This document shows, one piece after another, positions 8,528 through 17,261 of a stretch of DNA of 64,000 bases. The notes beneath the pieces were generated by a model. It ran no database searches. It saw only the letters and a list, made by a program, of their open reading frames with translations, and was not told the origin of the DNA. A program made the position numbers and the translations under genes. The number at the start of each line of letters is the position of its first letter. Position 1 is the first letter of the stretch. This stretch comes from Sulfuriferula plumbiphila (GTDB lineage Bacteria; Pseudomonadota; Gammaproteobacteria; Burkholderiales; Sulfuriferulaceae), in contig NZ_AP021884.1 in assembly GCF_009938015.1 (NCBI RefSeq), positions 434,001 to 498,000 on the forward strand. Reading direction: 5' to 3'.

Positions 8528-8973
8528 CTATCCACTCATGTCTTCGCGACACGCGGCTGCGCGCAGCAGCCTGGACAATTCTTGCGATTTGGCTGGTGCA
8601 GTTCATCGCCTGTGTGGTCTGTGCACATCAACCGGAGGCAGGCCATAACGACGGCGGCGGCATGCACAGCCACTCCAAACAGCAACAGAACCCGACGGAA
8701 CAAACCCTACTCGACCCCATTAAGCATACCTCCGACGATACTTTCCCCTCTTCATTCGAAGATTGCGATACGTTTGACGATTCTGCAACGCCCTCCAGTC
8801 GCTTCTCATCAGAAATCGTAGCCCTTGTTGTTGCCTTCGTTTGCCTGCCACTTCTTTATCATTCCGCCCGAAGACTGCCCGGCTTTAGGCTCGCCGCCTT
8901 ACTCGCACCGCCCGGTATTCCGCTGTATCGACTCATCGCAGATTCTCTCCGCGCCAACGCTCCTCCCCGGTAA
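8524..8973 (+). CDS. Hypothetical membrane protein with His-rich loop
   Basis: A 149-residue protein overlapping the SMR gene by 4 bases (ATGA). It has an N-terminal helix (about 14-34), a hydrophilic central region with GGGMHSHSKQQQ, and a second hydrophobic segment (about 97-114). This layout of TM, His/Cys loop and TM resembles small accessory proteins of copper loci, but no family is recognised. The C-terminal 30 residues are Pro/Leu/Arg-rich. Expression is plausible through coupling to the SMR gene; function is unknown. Confidence 0.5.
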   Translation: MTIHSCLRDTRLRAAAWTILAIWLVQFIACVVCAHQPEAGHNDGGGMHSHSKQQQNPTEQTLLDPIKHTSDDTFPSSFEDCDTFDDSATPSSRFSSEIVALVVAFVCLPLLYHSARRLPGFRLAALLAPPGIPLYRLIADSLRANAPPR

Positions 8974-9082
8974 TCCCTCCAGTCTTTCCCGGTATCCCGG
9001 TTCGCTCGCTTAAAGCACTAGTGGGCGGCGTTATTTTGCCTGCGCCGGACGGCGTTCGGCTTGGTTGTCGATGAGGTTTGCT

Positions 9083-9952
9083 ATGAAAGTGTGTCTTAAA
9101 TGCGGTGATGGATTTGTTTCGTCTGATTGGTTATGCCCAGCCTGCGGGTTCAGCCCGCCTCAGCGTTTTGGCTATACATGTTTCGCCCCCGAAATTGCAG
9201 AACGCAGTGAGGGATTCAACGCGTATCTGTTCGAGCAATTTGCGGCGATCGAAAGTTCGCATTTTTGGTTCAAGGGAAGAAACGAACTCATTGCGGACAT
9301 GCTCGCATCCTATTTCCCGGTAGCGCAAAATCTTTTGGAGATCGGGTGCGGGACTGGGGTCGTGCTGGCCGGAATAAGGCAACGTTTCCCGGATCTATCG
9401 CTTACCGGCACTGAAGCGTTGGTAAGCGGCTTGGGCTATGCGGCGAAACGCGTCGCGGATGCCACGGTTTTTCAAATGGATGCCCGCGCCATACCATTCG
9501 ACGCCGAATTCGAGGTAATTGGCGCATTCGACGTGCTCGAACATATCGAAGAGGACGAGCGTGTGCTTCGCCAGATGTATCGCGCGTGCAGGCAAGGAGG
9601 GGGGATAATCTTGACCGTTCCGCAACATCCTTTTCTGTGGAGCGCGACCGACGAGTATGCGTGCCACAAACGCCGTTACACCCGTCAGGAGTTAGTGGGC
9701 AAAGTTGAAAGCGCGGGTTTTATCGTTCAGCGTGTCAGCTCCTTCGTCTCTTTGCTGTTGCCATTGATGGTGTTGTCACGCCTCTTGCAGCGCAAACCCG
9801 CCACCGAGTCGAATCCCATCGACGCAGGCTTCAAAATCGGTAACCCGCTCAACCGCGTGCTAGGCTTTGTTCTGGAGCTTGAGCGTTTCGCAATCAAAAG
9901 AGGGGCTTCGTTTCCGATGGGCGGTTCGTTGCTGTTGGTGGGAAGAAAGTAG
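9083..9952 (+). CDS. SAM-dependent methyltransferase with N-terminal zinc ribbon
   Basis: A 289-residue protein. The first 22 residues hold two Cys pairs (C4-LK-C7 and C18-PA-C21), a zinc ribbon. A class I methyltransferase domain follows, with motif I LLEIGCGTGVVL (near residue 85) and an acidic motif after the next strand (AFDVLEHIEED). A C-terminal amphipathic or membrane-near segment (SSFVSLLLPLMVLSRLLQRK) suggests a lipid or glycan-lipid substrate. The start at 9083 has GAGG 7 bases before it; a TTG at 9065 is weaker. The last 92 bases belong to the repeat also seen at 19440. It probably belongs with the envelope glycan genes around it. Confidence 0.8.
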   Translation: MKVCLKCGDGFVSSDWLCPACGFSPPQRFGYTCFAPEIAERSEGFNAYLFEQFAAIESSHFWFKGRNELIADMLASYFPVAQNLLEIGCGTGVVLAGIRQRFPDLSLTGTEALVSGLGYAAKRVADATVFQMDARAIPFDAEFEVIGAFDVLEHIEEDERVLRQMYRACRQGGGIILTVPQHPFLWSATDEYACHKRRYTRQELVGKVESAGFIVQRVSSFVSLLLPLMVLSRLLQRKPATESNPIDAGFKIGNPLNRVLGFVLELERFAIKRGASFPMGGSLLLVGRK

Positions 9953-10316
9953 CGACTGGAGACGACTTTGACCTGTCTCGTGCCGAGCCACTTCGAGGCT
10001 GGCATGGCAGGCAAGATCGTGGTCAGGCGGTAGGGATAGGATGGAGTTTCCTTACAAAAAAGTAATCTTCGCGTCATCTTTCTGTGGGGCAAGCACAGGC
10101 AAACTGCTCATATCAAATATTCAATTAAGCCATCCTTGAACACTGCTCATCCTCCCTTGTCGCGAGCCTGGCTCTGGTTGCTGCTGCTTGTTGCGGCGTT
10201 TACCTGGTTCGCTCCCCTCGATTACAACGCGCTGATTCGGCCCGACGAGGGCCGCTATGCGGAGATTCCGCGCGAGATGGTGGCCACCGGAGACTGGAAC
10301 ACGCCGCGCCTGAACG
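9861..10316. repeat. Long repeat, copy R1
   Basis: This copy contains the 3' end of the methyltransferase gene, the intergenic region, and the first 60 codons of an arnT gene. Bases 9952-10316 match 15162-15526 with only a few substitutions and no indel. Bases 9861-10122 match 19440-19701, again without indels. R1 is thus the only copy that spans both shared segments. Confidence 0.9.
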
Positions 10317-10339
10317 CCATGATGCACCACCGCCCATAA
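10136..10339 (+). pseudogene. 5' fragment of arnT
   Basis: Codons 1-60 are nearly identical to those of the intact gene at 15346 (TTG start, then NTAHPPLSRAWLWLLLLVAA and IRPDEGRYAEIPREM). At 10316 the sequence leaves the arnT match and stops seven codons later. The fragment keeps only the first helix and the catalytic-region DE motif, so it cannot be active. It marks the edge of the R1 repeat. Confidence 0.85.
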
Positions 10340-10359
10340 AAAAACGACAGAGAAAATTC

Positions 10360-12048
10360 ATGGCAAAAAACCTCCAGCCTGATCGGCTTGCAAGCAGTGA
10401 GCTGAATCAGGCCGTCGAATCCCCCCGTTTACCTATCTCTTTTGGCTGGTTTCTGCTGCTGGCAACGGCGTATGTGCTGCCCGGCCTGATCGGGCACGAC
10501 CCGTGGAAGCAGGATGAAACCTACGTCTTCGACATCCTCTACCGGATGTTGCAGAACCACGACTGGGTCGTGCCGCACCTGGCCGGTGAGCCTTTCATGG
10601 AAAAGCCGCCGCTGTATTACTGGCTGGGTGCGGCGCTGGCACACAGTTTTTCAGGCTGGCTGCCGCTGCACGATGGTGCGCGCCTGGCCACCGGCGTGTT
10701 CATGGCGATCACTTTCCTGTTTGCAGGGCTGACGGCGCGACATGCCTGGGGAACGGGGCATGGCCGCTACGCCGTGCTGGTGCTGATGAGCTGCTTTGGC
10801 CTGCTCTACGAGAGTCACATCATGATCACCGATGTGCCGATGCTGGCCGGATTTTCCATCGCCAGTTACGGCTTTATCCTGAGCCGCGCACGCCCGCTGG
10901 CGGCGGGCATCTGGCTTGGCGTCGGCGTCGGCGTTGGTTTTCTCGGCAAGGGTGTGCTGGTGCCGGGTGCGGTCGGCGTAACCGCGCTGCTGCTGCCGCT
11001 GTTATTTCAAAACTGGCGCAGCAAAACCTACGCCCACAGCCTGGGAGTGGCGTTTGTGGTCGCGCTGCCGTGGCTGCTGATCTGGCCGATTGCCCTGTAT
11101 CTGCGCGACCCGCATCAGTTTTATGTGTGGTTCTGGCTGAATAACGTCGGCCGCTATCTGGGCTTTTCCGTCGCCGAGCTGGGTGCCCCCAACAATGAGC
11201 CCTGGTCCTGGCTGAAAACGCTGCTGTGGTTTGCCTTTCCTGCCTTGTTTCTGGCGTTGGCCAGCGTCTGGCAACGGCGCCATGACATTCGTCGCAGCGC
11301 ACCGCTGCAACTGGGACTGGTCAGCTTTGGCGTGTATCTGGCGGTGCTGCTGACGTCGGCGTCGGCGCGCGCGTCTTACGGTCTGCCCATGCTGGTGGCG
11401 CTGGCACTGCTGGCGGCACCGCAGGCGGCGACGCTGCCCGCTGCTCTGAGCCGCTGGCTGGATTGGGGCGCGCGGCTGTTTTTCGGTACGCTGGCGGCGC
11501 TGTTCTGGGGCGTATGGGGCAGCATGATCGCCACCGGCCACGCGCCGCACTGGACGTTCCTCACGCGCGTGTTGCCCGTCGATTTCGTCATGCCGTTTCT
11601 GCCGCTGGCGGTCGCTGTCGCGGCCGTGGCGACGCTGGTCTGGCTCGCTGCCTGGTATGGCCTGCCACGCCTGTATGAGCGCTCCATCGTGAGTTTTGTC
11701 GCCGGGCTGACGCTGTGCTGGGTGTTGTTTGCCACACTGTGGCTGCCGTGGCTGGACAACGCCAAAAGCTACCGCAGCGTGTTTGTGGCGATGCAACCAA
11801 ATTTACCTGTACAGCGCAACTGTGTAGAAAGCATCGGCCTGGGCGAATCCGAGCGCGGCATGCTGGATTATTTTCTCGGCGTGCAAACGCTGCGCCGTGA
11901 AATTCACCCTGACATTGATTGCGACGTAGTGCTGGTGGAAGGCTCGGCGGATACGCCGCCCGGCCTGCTTGCACCGGCCTGGCGGCAAGTATGGCAGGGT
12001 GGGCGTCCGGGGGATAACAAGGGGCGCCTCTGGTTGTTCGTGCGTTGA
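10360..12048 (+). CDS. ArnT-like polyprenyl-phosphate sugar glycosyltransferase
   Basis: A 562-residue integral membrane protein with about 12 helices and the GT-C signature region GHDPWKQDETYVFDI near the N-terminus, where the Asp and the DE pair form the catalytic site. FMEKPPLYYWLGA follows, as in ArnT and related PMT-family enzymes (EKPALQYW in the other copy). A C-terminal soluble part of about 90 residues follows. It should transfer a sugar from a polyprenyl-phosphate donor to a periplasmic acceptor. It differs strongly from the ArnT at 15346, so it is a separate enzyme and not a recent duplicate. It starts at ATG 10360 behind AGAGAAAA. Donor and acceptor are unknown. Confidence 0.82.
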   Translation: MAKNLQPDRLASSELNQAVESPRLPISFGWFLLLATAYVLPGLIGHDPWKQDETYVFDILYRMLQNHDWVVPHLAGEPFMEKPPLYYWLGAALAHSFSGWLPLHDGARLATGVFMAITFLFAGLTARHAWGTGHGRYAVLVLMSCFGLLYESHIMITDVPMLAGFSIASYGFILSRARPLAAGIWLGVGVGVGFLGKGVLVPGAVGVTALLLPLLFQNWRSKTYAHSLGVAFVVALPWLLIWPIALYLRDPHQFYVWFWLNNVGRYLGFSVAELGAPNNEPWSWLKTLLWFAFPALFLALASVWQRRHDIRRSAPLQLGLVSFGVYLAVLLTSASARASYGLPMLVALALLAAPQAATLPAALSRWLDWGARLFFGTLAALFWGVWGSMIATGHAPHWTFLTRVLPVDFVMPFLPLAVAVAAVATLVWLAAWYGLPRLYERSIVSFVAGLTLCWVLFATLWLPWLDNAKSYRSVFVAMQPNLPVQRNCVESIGLGESERGMLDYFLGVQTLRREIHPDIDCDVVLVEGSADTPPGLLAPAWRQVWQGGRPGDNKGRLWLFVR

Positions 12049-12081
12049 CGCCCAGGCAACTTGTAATGAGGGTGCAGTCTG

Positions 12082-12489
12082 TTATGCAGCGCTTCGCTCG
12101 ATGTTGATAAGGCAATGACCTTGTTGCTTGAGGCTGACAAGCCAAATATGTAAAAACTCATTCAGACTTTTTTGCGCGCGGACGTCTACCTCGCCTTCAC
12201 CGTATACATAGCGAAAGCCGGATTGATTATGAAACATCAGCGCTTCTGCCCCCGAAACAAGATAAACGCAGATTTCCATGTCCGGGTCTGGAACCAGGAC
12301 GCCGTTTTGTTCGAAGTGATGGGCCAGCTCTAGGTGAACTTCTGTTTTTGAGCTATACAAAACATCCAAGCCCAATGCCATTGACCCAGAAACATTGGAA
12401 CAACGATAATCACCTTGTTTAACCGTTGGTAAGTCGGGAATAATTTCAAGCAGCCCTGCGTAGATTCTGCTGTAAACGGTGGTATTCAT
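12082..12489 (-). CDS. DUF1249-like protein
   Basis: A 135-residue soluble protein on the minus strand with a good ribosome site (AGAGG) before its ATG. The features PDM-IC-YL-S-AEAL in the middle and a C-terminal LNEFLHIWLVSLKQQGH helix match the DUF1249 (YqiB) layout. Function of that family is unknown. It is convergent with the upstream ArnT-like gene (33-base gap) and lies just left of the insertion sequences. It may be a displaced housekeeping gene. Confidence 0.6.
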   Translation of the reverse strand: MNTTVYSRIYAGLLEIIPDLPTVKQGDYRCSNVSGSMALGLDVLYSSKTEVHLELAHHFEQNGVLVPDPDMEICVYLVSGAEALMFHNQSGFRYVYGEGEVDVRAQKSLNEFLHIWLVSLKQQGHCLINIERSAA

Positions 12490-12657
12490 AAAACCTCTTA
12501 AGCAAAGCCACGGAAAACGCCGTGGACGCCGACCGGAAACCAGTCGATTTTTAAAAATTGATCCTCTCGCTCGAACCTCTCTCGCACCCGCCCTGGGGCG
12601 GGCGGGGGGTGGGGATAGCCCTTGCCCTCACGGGCGAGGGTTGGGAGTGGGTGGGCG

Positions 12658-13721
12658 ACAAGCATGCAGCCGTTACCAACGACACCGGCAACACCCGCAA
12701 CGGCAGCAGCGCCAAGACGCTCAAGGGCGATTTTGGTGCCTTGCCTATCGAGATTCCGCGCGACCGCGCCGGCAGCTTCGAACCGCAGCTCATTGCCAAA
12801 CACCAGACCCGCTGGAGCGGTTTTGACGACAAGATCCTGTCGCTGTATGCGCGCGGCATGACAGTGCGGGAAATTCAAAGCCATCTCGAAGAAATGTACG
12901 GCGCCGAGGTCTCGCCGACATTGATTTCATCGGTCACCGATGCCGTCATGGACGAAGTCAAAGCCTGGCAAGTGCGTCCGCTGGATGCGCTGTACCCGAT
13001 TGTCTACCTCGACTGCATTCATGCCAAAGTACGCGATGACGGCACGGTACGCGTCAAGGCAGTGTATCTGGCCTTGGGCGTCAATCTCAATGGCGAGAAG
13101 GAATTACTCGGACTGTGGGTGGCCCAGACCGAGGGCGCCAAGTTCTGGCTGCAGGTCGTGACCGAACTCAAGAACCGCGGCGTGCAGGACATCTTCATTG
13201 CCTGTGTGGACGGCCTCAAGGGCTTCCCCGAGGCGATTGAGGCGGTGTTCCCGAACACGGCGGTGCAGCTGTGTATCGTGCACATGGTGCGCTACAGTCT
13301 GAACTTCGTGGGCTGGAAACTGCGCAAGACGGTGGCGGCCGATCTGCGCCTGATTTACACCGCCGCGACCGCCGAAGAAGCGGTCATGCGCCTGGCTGAG
13401 TTCGATGTTAAATGGGGCGCTGATTATCCGTCTATCGTGCAGTCCTGGCGGCGCAACTGGGAGCGGATCATTCCGTTCTTCGACTATCCTGCCGAAATCC
13501 GCAAGGTGATCTACACCACCAACGCCATCGAGTCGGTCAACATGAGTCTGCGCAAAGTCACCAAAAGCCGGGGCTCGTTTCCCAATGACGATGCCTTGGT
13601 CAAGCTGTATTATCTGGCACTACGCAACATCAGCAAGAAATGGACAATGCCGATTCAGAACTGGAAAGCGGCGCTGAACCGGTTCACTATCCTGTTCGGT
13701 GAGCGTATGCCGCAGCATTAA
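12658..13721 (+). pseudogene. IS256-family transposase, 5'-truncated
   Basis: From about 12658 (DKHAAVTNDTGNTRNG) the frame encodes a near-complete mutator-type (IS256) transposase: the first catalytic Asp in YLDCIHAKVRDDG, the second in CVDGLKGFPEAI, the Cys/His pair in QLCIVHMVR, and the catalytic Glu in TTNAIESVN. The open frame extends left to 12558, but those 33 codons come from GC-rich non-coding sequence unlike the family. The usual N-terminal 50-60 residues are missing. The left inverted repeat is also not found. It is probably immobile alone. Confidence 0.85.
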
Positions 13722-13741
13722 ACGATTTCCCGTTTACATAC

Positions 13742-13755
13742 ATGGACGCCCACTT
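13742..13755 (+). repeat. IS1111-type inverted repeat, transposase-distal end
   Basis: ATGGACGCCCACTT, exact reverse complement of 15122-15135. The match does not extend beyond 14 bases on either side. Confidence 0.85.
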
Positions 13756-14020
13756 TTTTGCCAAGCTTTCAATAGATGATTTTGAGTAGGTAAAGATTGC
13801 AGCCATACATCCGGACTTTAAGTGAAGCCTGTGGCTTCTGTCCCTGATGGAATCCGCTAACCGGTCTCCCAACACAAAAGCGATCTCTTAAGGATCAGTG
13901 TAAACGACGGATTTACCCTGCCACGGTCTGACCTGTCTCGCCATCACTTCATGATTGCCTGTGCAATCGGTGGAACGACTCCTTCAACTCGTTAATAAAT
14001 GGTTTTCTCAATCAACTCGA
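13756..14020 (-). ncRNA. Candidate bridge-RNA region of the IS1111-type element
   Basis: About 265 non-coding bases lie between the transposase stop and the element end. IS110-family recombinases use a bridge RNA encoded in the non-coding end of the element, and IS1111 members carry it downstream of the gene, which is where this stretch lies. Several short self-complementary stretches are visible but no structure was computed, so the exact RNA limits are unknown. Confidence 0.4.
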
Positions 14021-15055
14021 TTACGCCACTGCTACTGCCGAGGTGTAATCGGCCCGGAACAGGCTGTCCTTGGTGAGCAGCGCCCAAATGATGCGGGCAT
14101 TCTTATTCGCCAGCACAACGGCAGCTACGTTCTTGTTGCGCCTTGCCATTAGCTTTCTGAGCCAACTATCGGGCTCGGCCTTGTTCTGTGCATACCTGAT
14201 TACTGCCCTTGCCCCGTGAATCAGCAAGGTACGCAAGTACGTATCGCCACGCTTGCTGATGCCAAGCAGCGTTTGCTTGCCCCCGCTGGAATGCTGTCGG
14301 GGTACTAGCCCCAGCCAGGCAGCCAACTGGCGACCGTTCTTGAATTCTCGTGCATCGCCTACCGTAGCAATAATTGCACTCGCCGTGATCGGCCCTAGCC
14401 CTGGTATCTCCGTCAGTTTCCGGCTTGCTTCATTCTCCCGATGCCACAACTGGATTTGTTTCTCCAGTTCATTCACATGACGATTCATCTCTTTCAGATT
14501 GTCGGTCAAGCGTTCAAGCAACCGCCGCATCACGCCCGGCAAGCCGTTCTCGGCATCTTCCAGTATCTCCGGCACGCGTTTGGCAAGGGCATCGATACTT
14601 TTTGGTATCACAATACCGAATTCCGATAGCAGGCCCCTGATCTGGTTGCCCTGTGCCGTTCTGGCCTTTACGAACCCCTGCCTTGCCTGGTGTACCGAGA
14701 GAATCGCCTGCTGTTCGATCATTTTCTGCGGAACGTAGCGCATGTTCGGCCGGCGCACTGCTTCGCAGATCGCTTCCGCATCGGCCATGTCATTTTTGTT
14801 TGTCTTGACGTACGGCTTCACAAATTGCGGCGCCATCAGTTTGACCGTGTGCCCATAGCCGCCAAGCTTCCTGGCCCAGTGATGCGCACTGCCACACGCT
14901 TCCATGCCAATCAGGCAGGATTCCAGGCTCGCAAAGTATTTCGCCATCTCGTTTCGCTTCAACTGCTTGCGAACCACAACTTTGCCCCGCTCATCCACGC
15001 CGTGGATCTGAAAAACTTCCTTTGCCAAATCGATGCCAATGGGCGTAATCTTCAT
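14021..15055 (-). CDS. IS110-family transposase/recombinase
   Basis: A 344-residue full-length enzyme. The N-terminal RuvC-like DEDD domain has TPIGIDLAKEVFQIHG (first Asp), CLIGMEACGSAHHWARKL (Glu), and KTNKNDMADAEAICEA (Asp pair). The C-terminal Transposase_20 region has LTEIPGLGPITASAI and LAAWLGLVPRQHSSGGKQ, with the catalytic Ser in that segment. It has no frameshift or stop and could be active. It acts with a guide RNA to insert the element without target duplication. Confidence 0.93.
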   Translation of the reverse strand: MKITPIGIDLAKEVFQIHGVDERGKVVVRKQLKRNEMAKYFASLESCLIGMEACGSAHHWARKLGGYGHTVKLMAPQFVKPYVKTNKNDMADAEAICEAVRRPNMRYVPQKMIEQQAILSVHQARQGFVKARTAQGNQIRGLLSEFGIVIPKSIDALAKRVPEILEDAENGLPGVMRRLLERLTDNLKEMNRHVNELEKQIQLWHRENEASRKLTEIPGLGPITASAIIATVGDAREFKNGRQLAAWLGLVPRQHSSGGKQTLLGISKRGDTYLRTLLIHGARAVIRYAQNKAEPDSWLRKLMARRNKNVAAVVLANKNARIIWALLTKDSLFRADYTSAVAVA

Positions 15056-15121
15056 CTCGGACGCTTCTCTCCGTTGTGTGGTCTATACAACTACACTTTG
15101 GCACTACGATGCCGTTTGGGG

Positions 15122-15135
15122 AAGTGGGCGTCCAT
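15122..15135 (+). repeat. IS1111-type inverted repeat, transposase-proximal end
   Basis: AAGTGGGCGTCCAT, exact reverse complement of 13742-13755. It lies 67 bases upstream of the transposase start codon. Confidence 0.85.
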
Positions 15136-15161
15136 TCCATTACAAAATCGCGGACACCCTC

Positions 15162-15526
15162 GCGACTGGAGACGACTTTGACCTGTCTCGTACCGAGCCA
15201 CTTCGAGGCTGGCATGGCAGGCAAGATCGTGGTCAGGCGGTAGGGATAGGATGGAGTTTCCTTACAAAAAAGTAATCTTCGCGTCATCTTTCTGTGGGGC
15301 AAGCACAGGCAAACTGCTCATATCAAATATTCAATTAAGCCATCCTTGAACACTGCTCATCCTCCCTTGTCGCGAGCCTGGCTCTGGTTGCTGCTGCTTG
15401 TTGCGGCGTTTACCTGGTTCGCTCCCCTCGATTACAACGCGCTGATTCGGCCCGACGAGGGCCGCTACGCTGAGATTCCGCGCGAGATGGTAGCCACCGG
15501 CGACTGGAACACGCCGCGCCTGAACG
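15162..15526. repeat. Long repeat, copy R2
   Basis: This copy matches 9952-10316 without gaps and with few substitutions. It begins immediately after the IS256-type right end and runs into the intact arnT gene. Because arnT continues past the end of the match here and not in R1, R2 holds the original arnT context. Confidence 0.9.
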
Positions 15527-17004
15527 GAATCAAGTATTTCGAAAAACCGGCGCTGCAATACTGGGCCACGGCCACCGCTTTCACGCTGTTCGGCGAGCAT
15601 AACTGGACTGCCCGGCTGTGGTCGGCGTTGACCGGTTTTCTAGGTATCCTGCTGGTGTATTTCACCGGCATGCGCCTGTTCGGACGCGAGGCAGGGCTGA
15701 TGGCCGCCCTGGTGCTGGGCAGCAGCTTTCTCTATGTGATGCTGGGGCATATCAATATCCTCGACATGGGGGTCAGTTTCTTCATGGGGCTGACCCTGGC
15801 CGCCATGCTGCTGGCACAACGCGACGGGGTAAGCGCACAGGAAAATCGCGGGTGGATGTACGTGTGCTGGGCCGGCATGGGCCTGTCCATGCTCAGCAAA
15901 GGATTGATCGGCGTGGCGCTGCCGGGCGCGGTGCTGGTGCTGTATACCCTGATCCAGCGCGACTGGGGCTTGTGGAAGCGCCTGCATCTGGGTATCGGCA
16001 TGCTGATTTTCCTGGCGATTGCTGCACCCTGGTTCATTACCGTGTCGATTGATAACCCGGAGTTTCCGTGGTTCTTTTTCGTGCATGAACATTTCATGCG
16101 CTTTCTGACCACGATACACGGCCGGGTACATCCCTGGTACACCTTTATTCCGGTGGTGATGCTGGGGATTTTACCGTGGCTGGTGCCGATGTTCGACAGC
16201 CTGTGGCGTAGCTGGAAAACCGATACCCCGGCGCGAGGCCAGTTTGCGCCGCGCCGCATGCTGCTGATCTGGATCGTGTTTATTTTCCTGTTCTTTTCCA
16301 AATCGGATTCCAAGCTGGTGCCCTATATCCTGCCGATTTTTCCGGCGCTGGCGTTGCTGATTGGCGACCGCTTGACGCGCATCTCGGGCAAGACGCTATT
16401 CTGGCAGCTCATCATCATGCTGTCGATTGCGCTGGCTGCCATCGTGTTTGCCCCGCTGGCGGTGCGTGCGGGCAGTGTGTCGGTACCGGCCAGTCTGTAC
16501 GCCAACATGGTGCCGTGGATTCAGGCGGCGGGGGCGAGCTGGCTGGCCGGTACGCTGCTGGCGCTGTGGTTTGCGCGCCGTGAACAGGTGCGTGCGGCGG
16601 TGATTGCGCTGGGGCTGGCGGGCCTGCTCACCGGGCAACTCACGTTCATCGGCTACGATGCCATCGCGCCCGCCAGTTCGGCCTACACCATCGCGCAGCG
16701 GATCAAGCCCTACCTCAAACCGGGTGTGCCGTTTTACAGCGTCGGCATGTACGAGCAGACCTTGACGCCGTACATTCAGCGCACTGTGACGCTGGTGGCG
16801 CATACCGATGAAATGGCGTTTGGCTTGCAACAGGAGCCGTGGAAATGGATACCGAGCGTGGATACCTGGAAACAAATCTGGCTGAAACAGCCCTACGCGC
16901 TGGCGGTGATTACGCCGCCGCTGTATGAACAACTGGCGGCAGAGAAGCTGCCGATGCGCGTGATTGCGCGGGACACGCGGCGCGTTGTGGTGACAACGCC
17001 ATGA
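15346..17004 (+). CDS. arnT: ArnT: aminoarabinose (or related sugar) lipid A transferase
   Basis: A 552-residue inner-membrane GT-C enzyme, the normal ArnT length. The first loop has RPDEGRYAEIPREMVATGDW with the catalytic acidic pair, then FEKPALQYWATA, and about 12 helices. The soluble C-terminal domain ends LPMRVIARDTRRVVV. ArnT moves 4-amino-4-deoxy-arabinose from undecaprenyl phosphate to lipid A phosphate and lowers surface charge. The following genes (SMR-like, arnC, arnA scrap) support the family. The start is TTG 15346, with no strong ribosome site; the first 60 codons are shared with the fragment at 10136. Substrate identity is inferred because the sugar-making genes are broken here. 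Confidence 0.85.
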   Translation: MNTAHPPLSRAWLWLLLLVAAFTWFAPLDYNALIRPDEGRYAEIPREMVATGDWNTPRLNGIKYFEKPALQYWATATAFTLFGEHNWTARLWSALTGFLGILLVYFTGMRLFGREAGLMAALVLGSSFLYVMLGHINILDMGVSFFMGLTLAAMLLAQRDGVSAQENRGWMYVCWAGMGLSMLSKGLIGVALPGAVLVLYTLIQRDWGLWKRLHLGIGMLIFLAIAAPWFITVSIDNPEFPWFFFVHEHFMRFLTTIHGRVHPWYTFIPVVMLGILPWLVPMFDSLWRSWKTDTPARGQFAPRRMLLIWIVFIFLFFSKSDSKLVPYILPIFPALALLIGDRLTRISGKTLFWQLIIMLSIALAAIVFAPLAVRAGSVSVPASLYANMVPWIQAAGASWLAGTLLALWFARREQVRAAVIALGLAGLLTGQLTFIGYDAIAPASSAYTIAQRIKPYLKPGVPFYSVGMYEQTLTPYIQRTVTLVAHTDEMAFGLQQEPWKWIPSVDTWKQIWLKQPYALAVITPPLYEQLAAEKLPMRVIARDTRRVVVTTP

Positions 17005-17261
17005 GCGCCATCAGCTGGCTGCTGGTTCTGTCCGGCGTGCTGCTCAACGCCTGCGCGCAATTGCTGTTAAAGGCGGGCACCAATAGCGTCGGCACGTTTT
17101 CGTTCACCGCCGACAACGTCTGGCCGATTGGCCTCAAGCTTGCCAGCGAGCGCGTCGGCGCGGGCATCATCAGCCTGCCGCTGTTCCCGGGCATGGACGA
17201 AGACGACGTCGAGCGGGTGTGTGCGGCGGTGAGCGAAGTGCTGCGTGGAGCGGTGTCATGA
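17001..17261 (+). pseudogene. In-frame fusion of SMR N-terminus to ArnB-type aminotransferase tail
   Basis: An 86-residue frame starting with ATGA overlap on arnT. Residues 1-50 (SGVLLNACAQLLLKAGTNSV and on) match the first half of the SMR protein at 8153. From about residue 51 the sequence is ERVGAGIISLPLFPGMDEDD and VERVCAAVSEVL, the C-terminal signature of DegT/DnrJ/ArnB PLP aminotransferases. A deletion has therefore joined the front of an arnE-like gene to the back of arnB, near 17150. Neither activity can survive: the SMR has lost two or more helices and the aminotransferase has lost its PLP domain. Confidence 0.82.

Larger units (their letters stand above)
13742..15135 (-). mobile_element. 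IS1111-type (IS110 family) insertion sequence
   Basis: The element is bounded by a perfect 14-bp inverted repeat, ATGGACGCCCACTT at 13742-13755 and its complement at 15122-15135. Inverted repeats near the ends, and a long non-coding region downstream of the transposase (279 bp) with a short one upstream (about 80 bp), are features of the IS1111 subgroup. It lies inside the right terminal repeat of the IS256-type element. Confidence 0.8.
12658..15159 (+). mobile_element. IS256-type element, left end lost, right end split by an IS1111-type insertion
   Basis: The transposase frame ends at 13721 and is followed by CCCGTTTACA (13730-13739). On the far side of the nested element, ACAAAATCGCGGACACCC (15142-15159) continues it. 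Joined, these make a normal IS256-type right terminal repeat. The sequence after 15159 is the R2 repeat. No left terminus is seen. Confidence 0.7.

Noticed and set aside
9727-10092. Minus-strand frame starting MPHRKMTRRLLFCKE, also present at 15302 and 19671
   Set aside because: It recurs only because the underlying DNA repeat recurs; it is antisense to the methyltransferase end and has no sign of coding.
12558-12657. Extra N-terminal 33 codons on the IS256 transposase
   Set aside because: They derive from GC-rich sequence with dyads (CCCGCCCTGGGGCGGGCGGG type) and do not resemble transposase.
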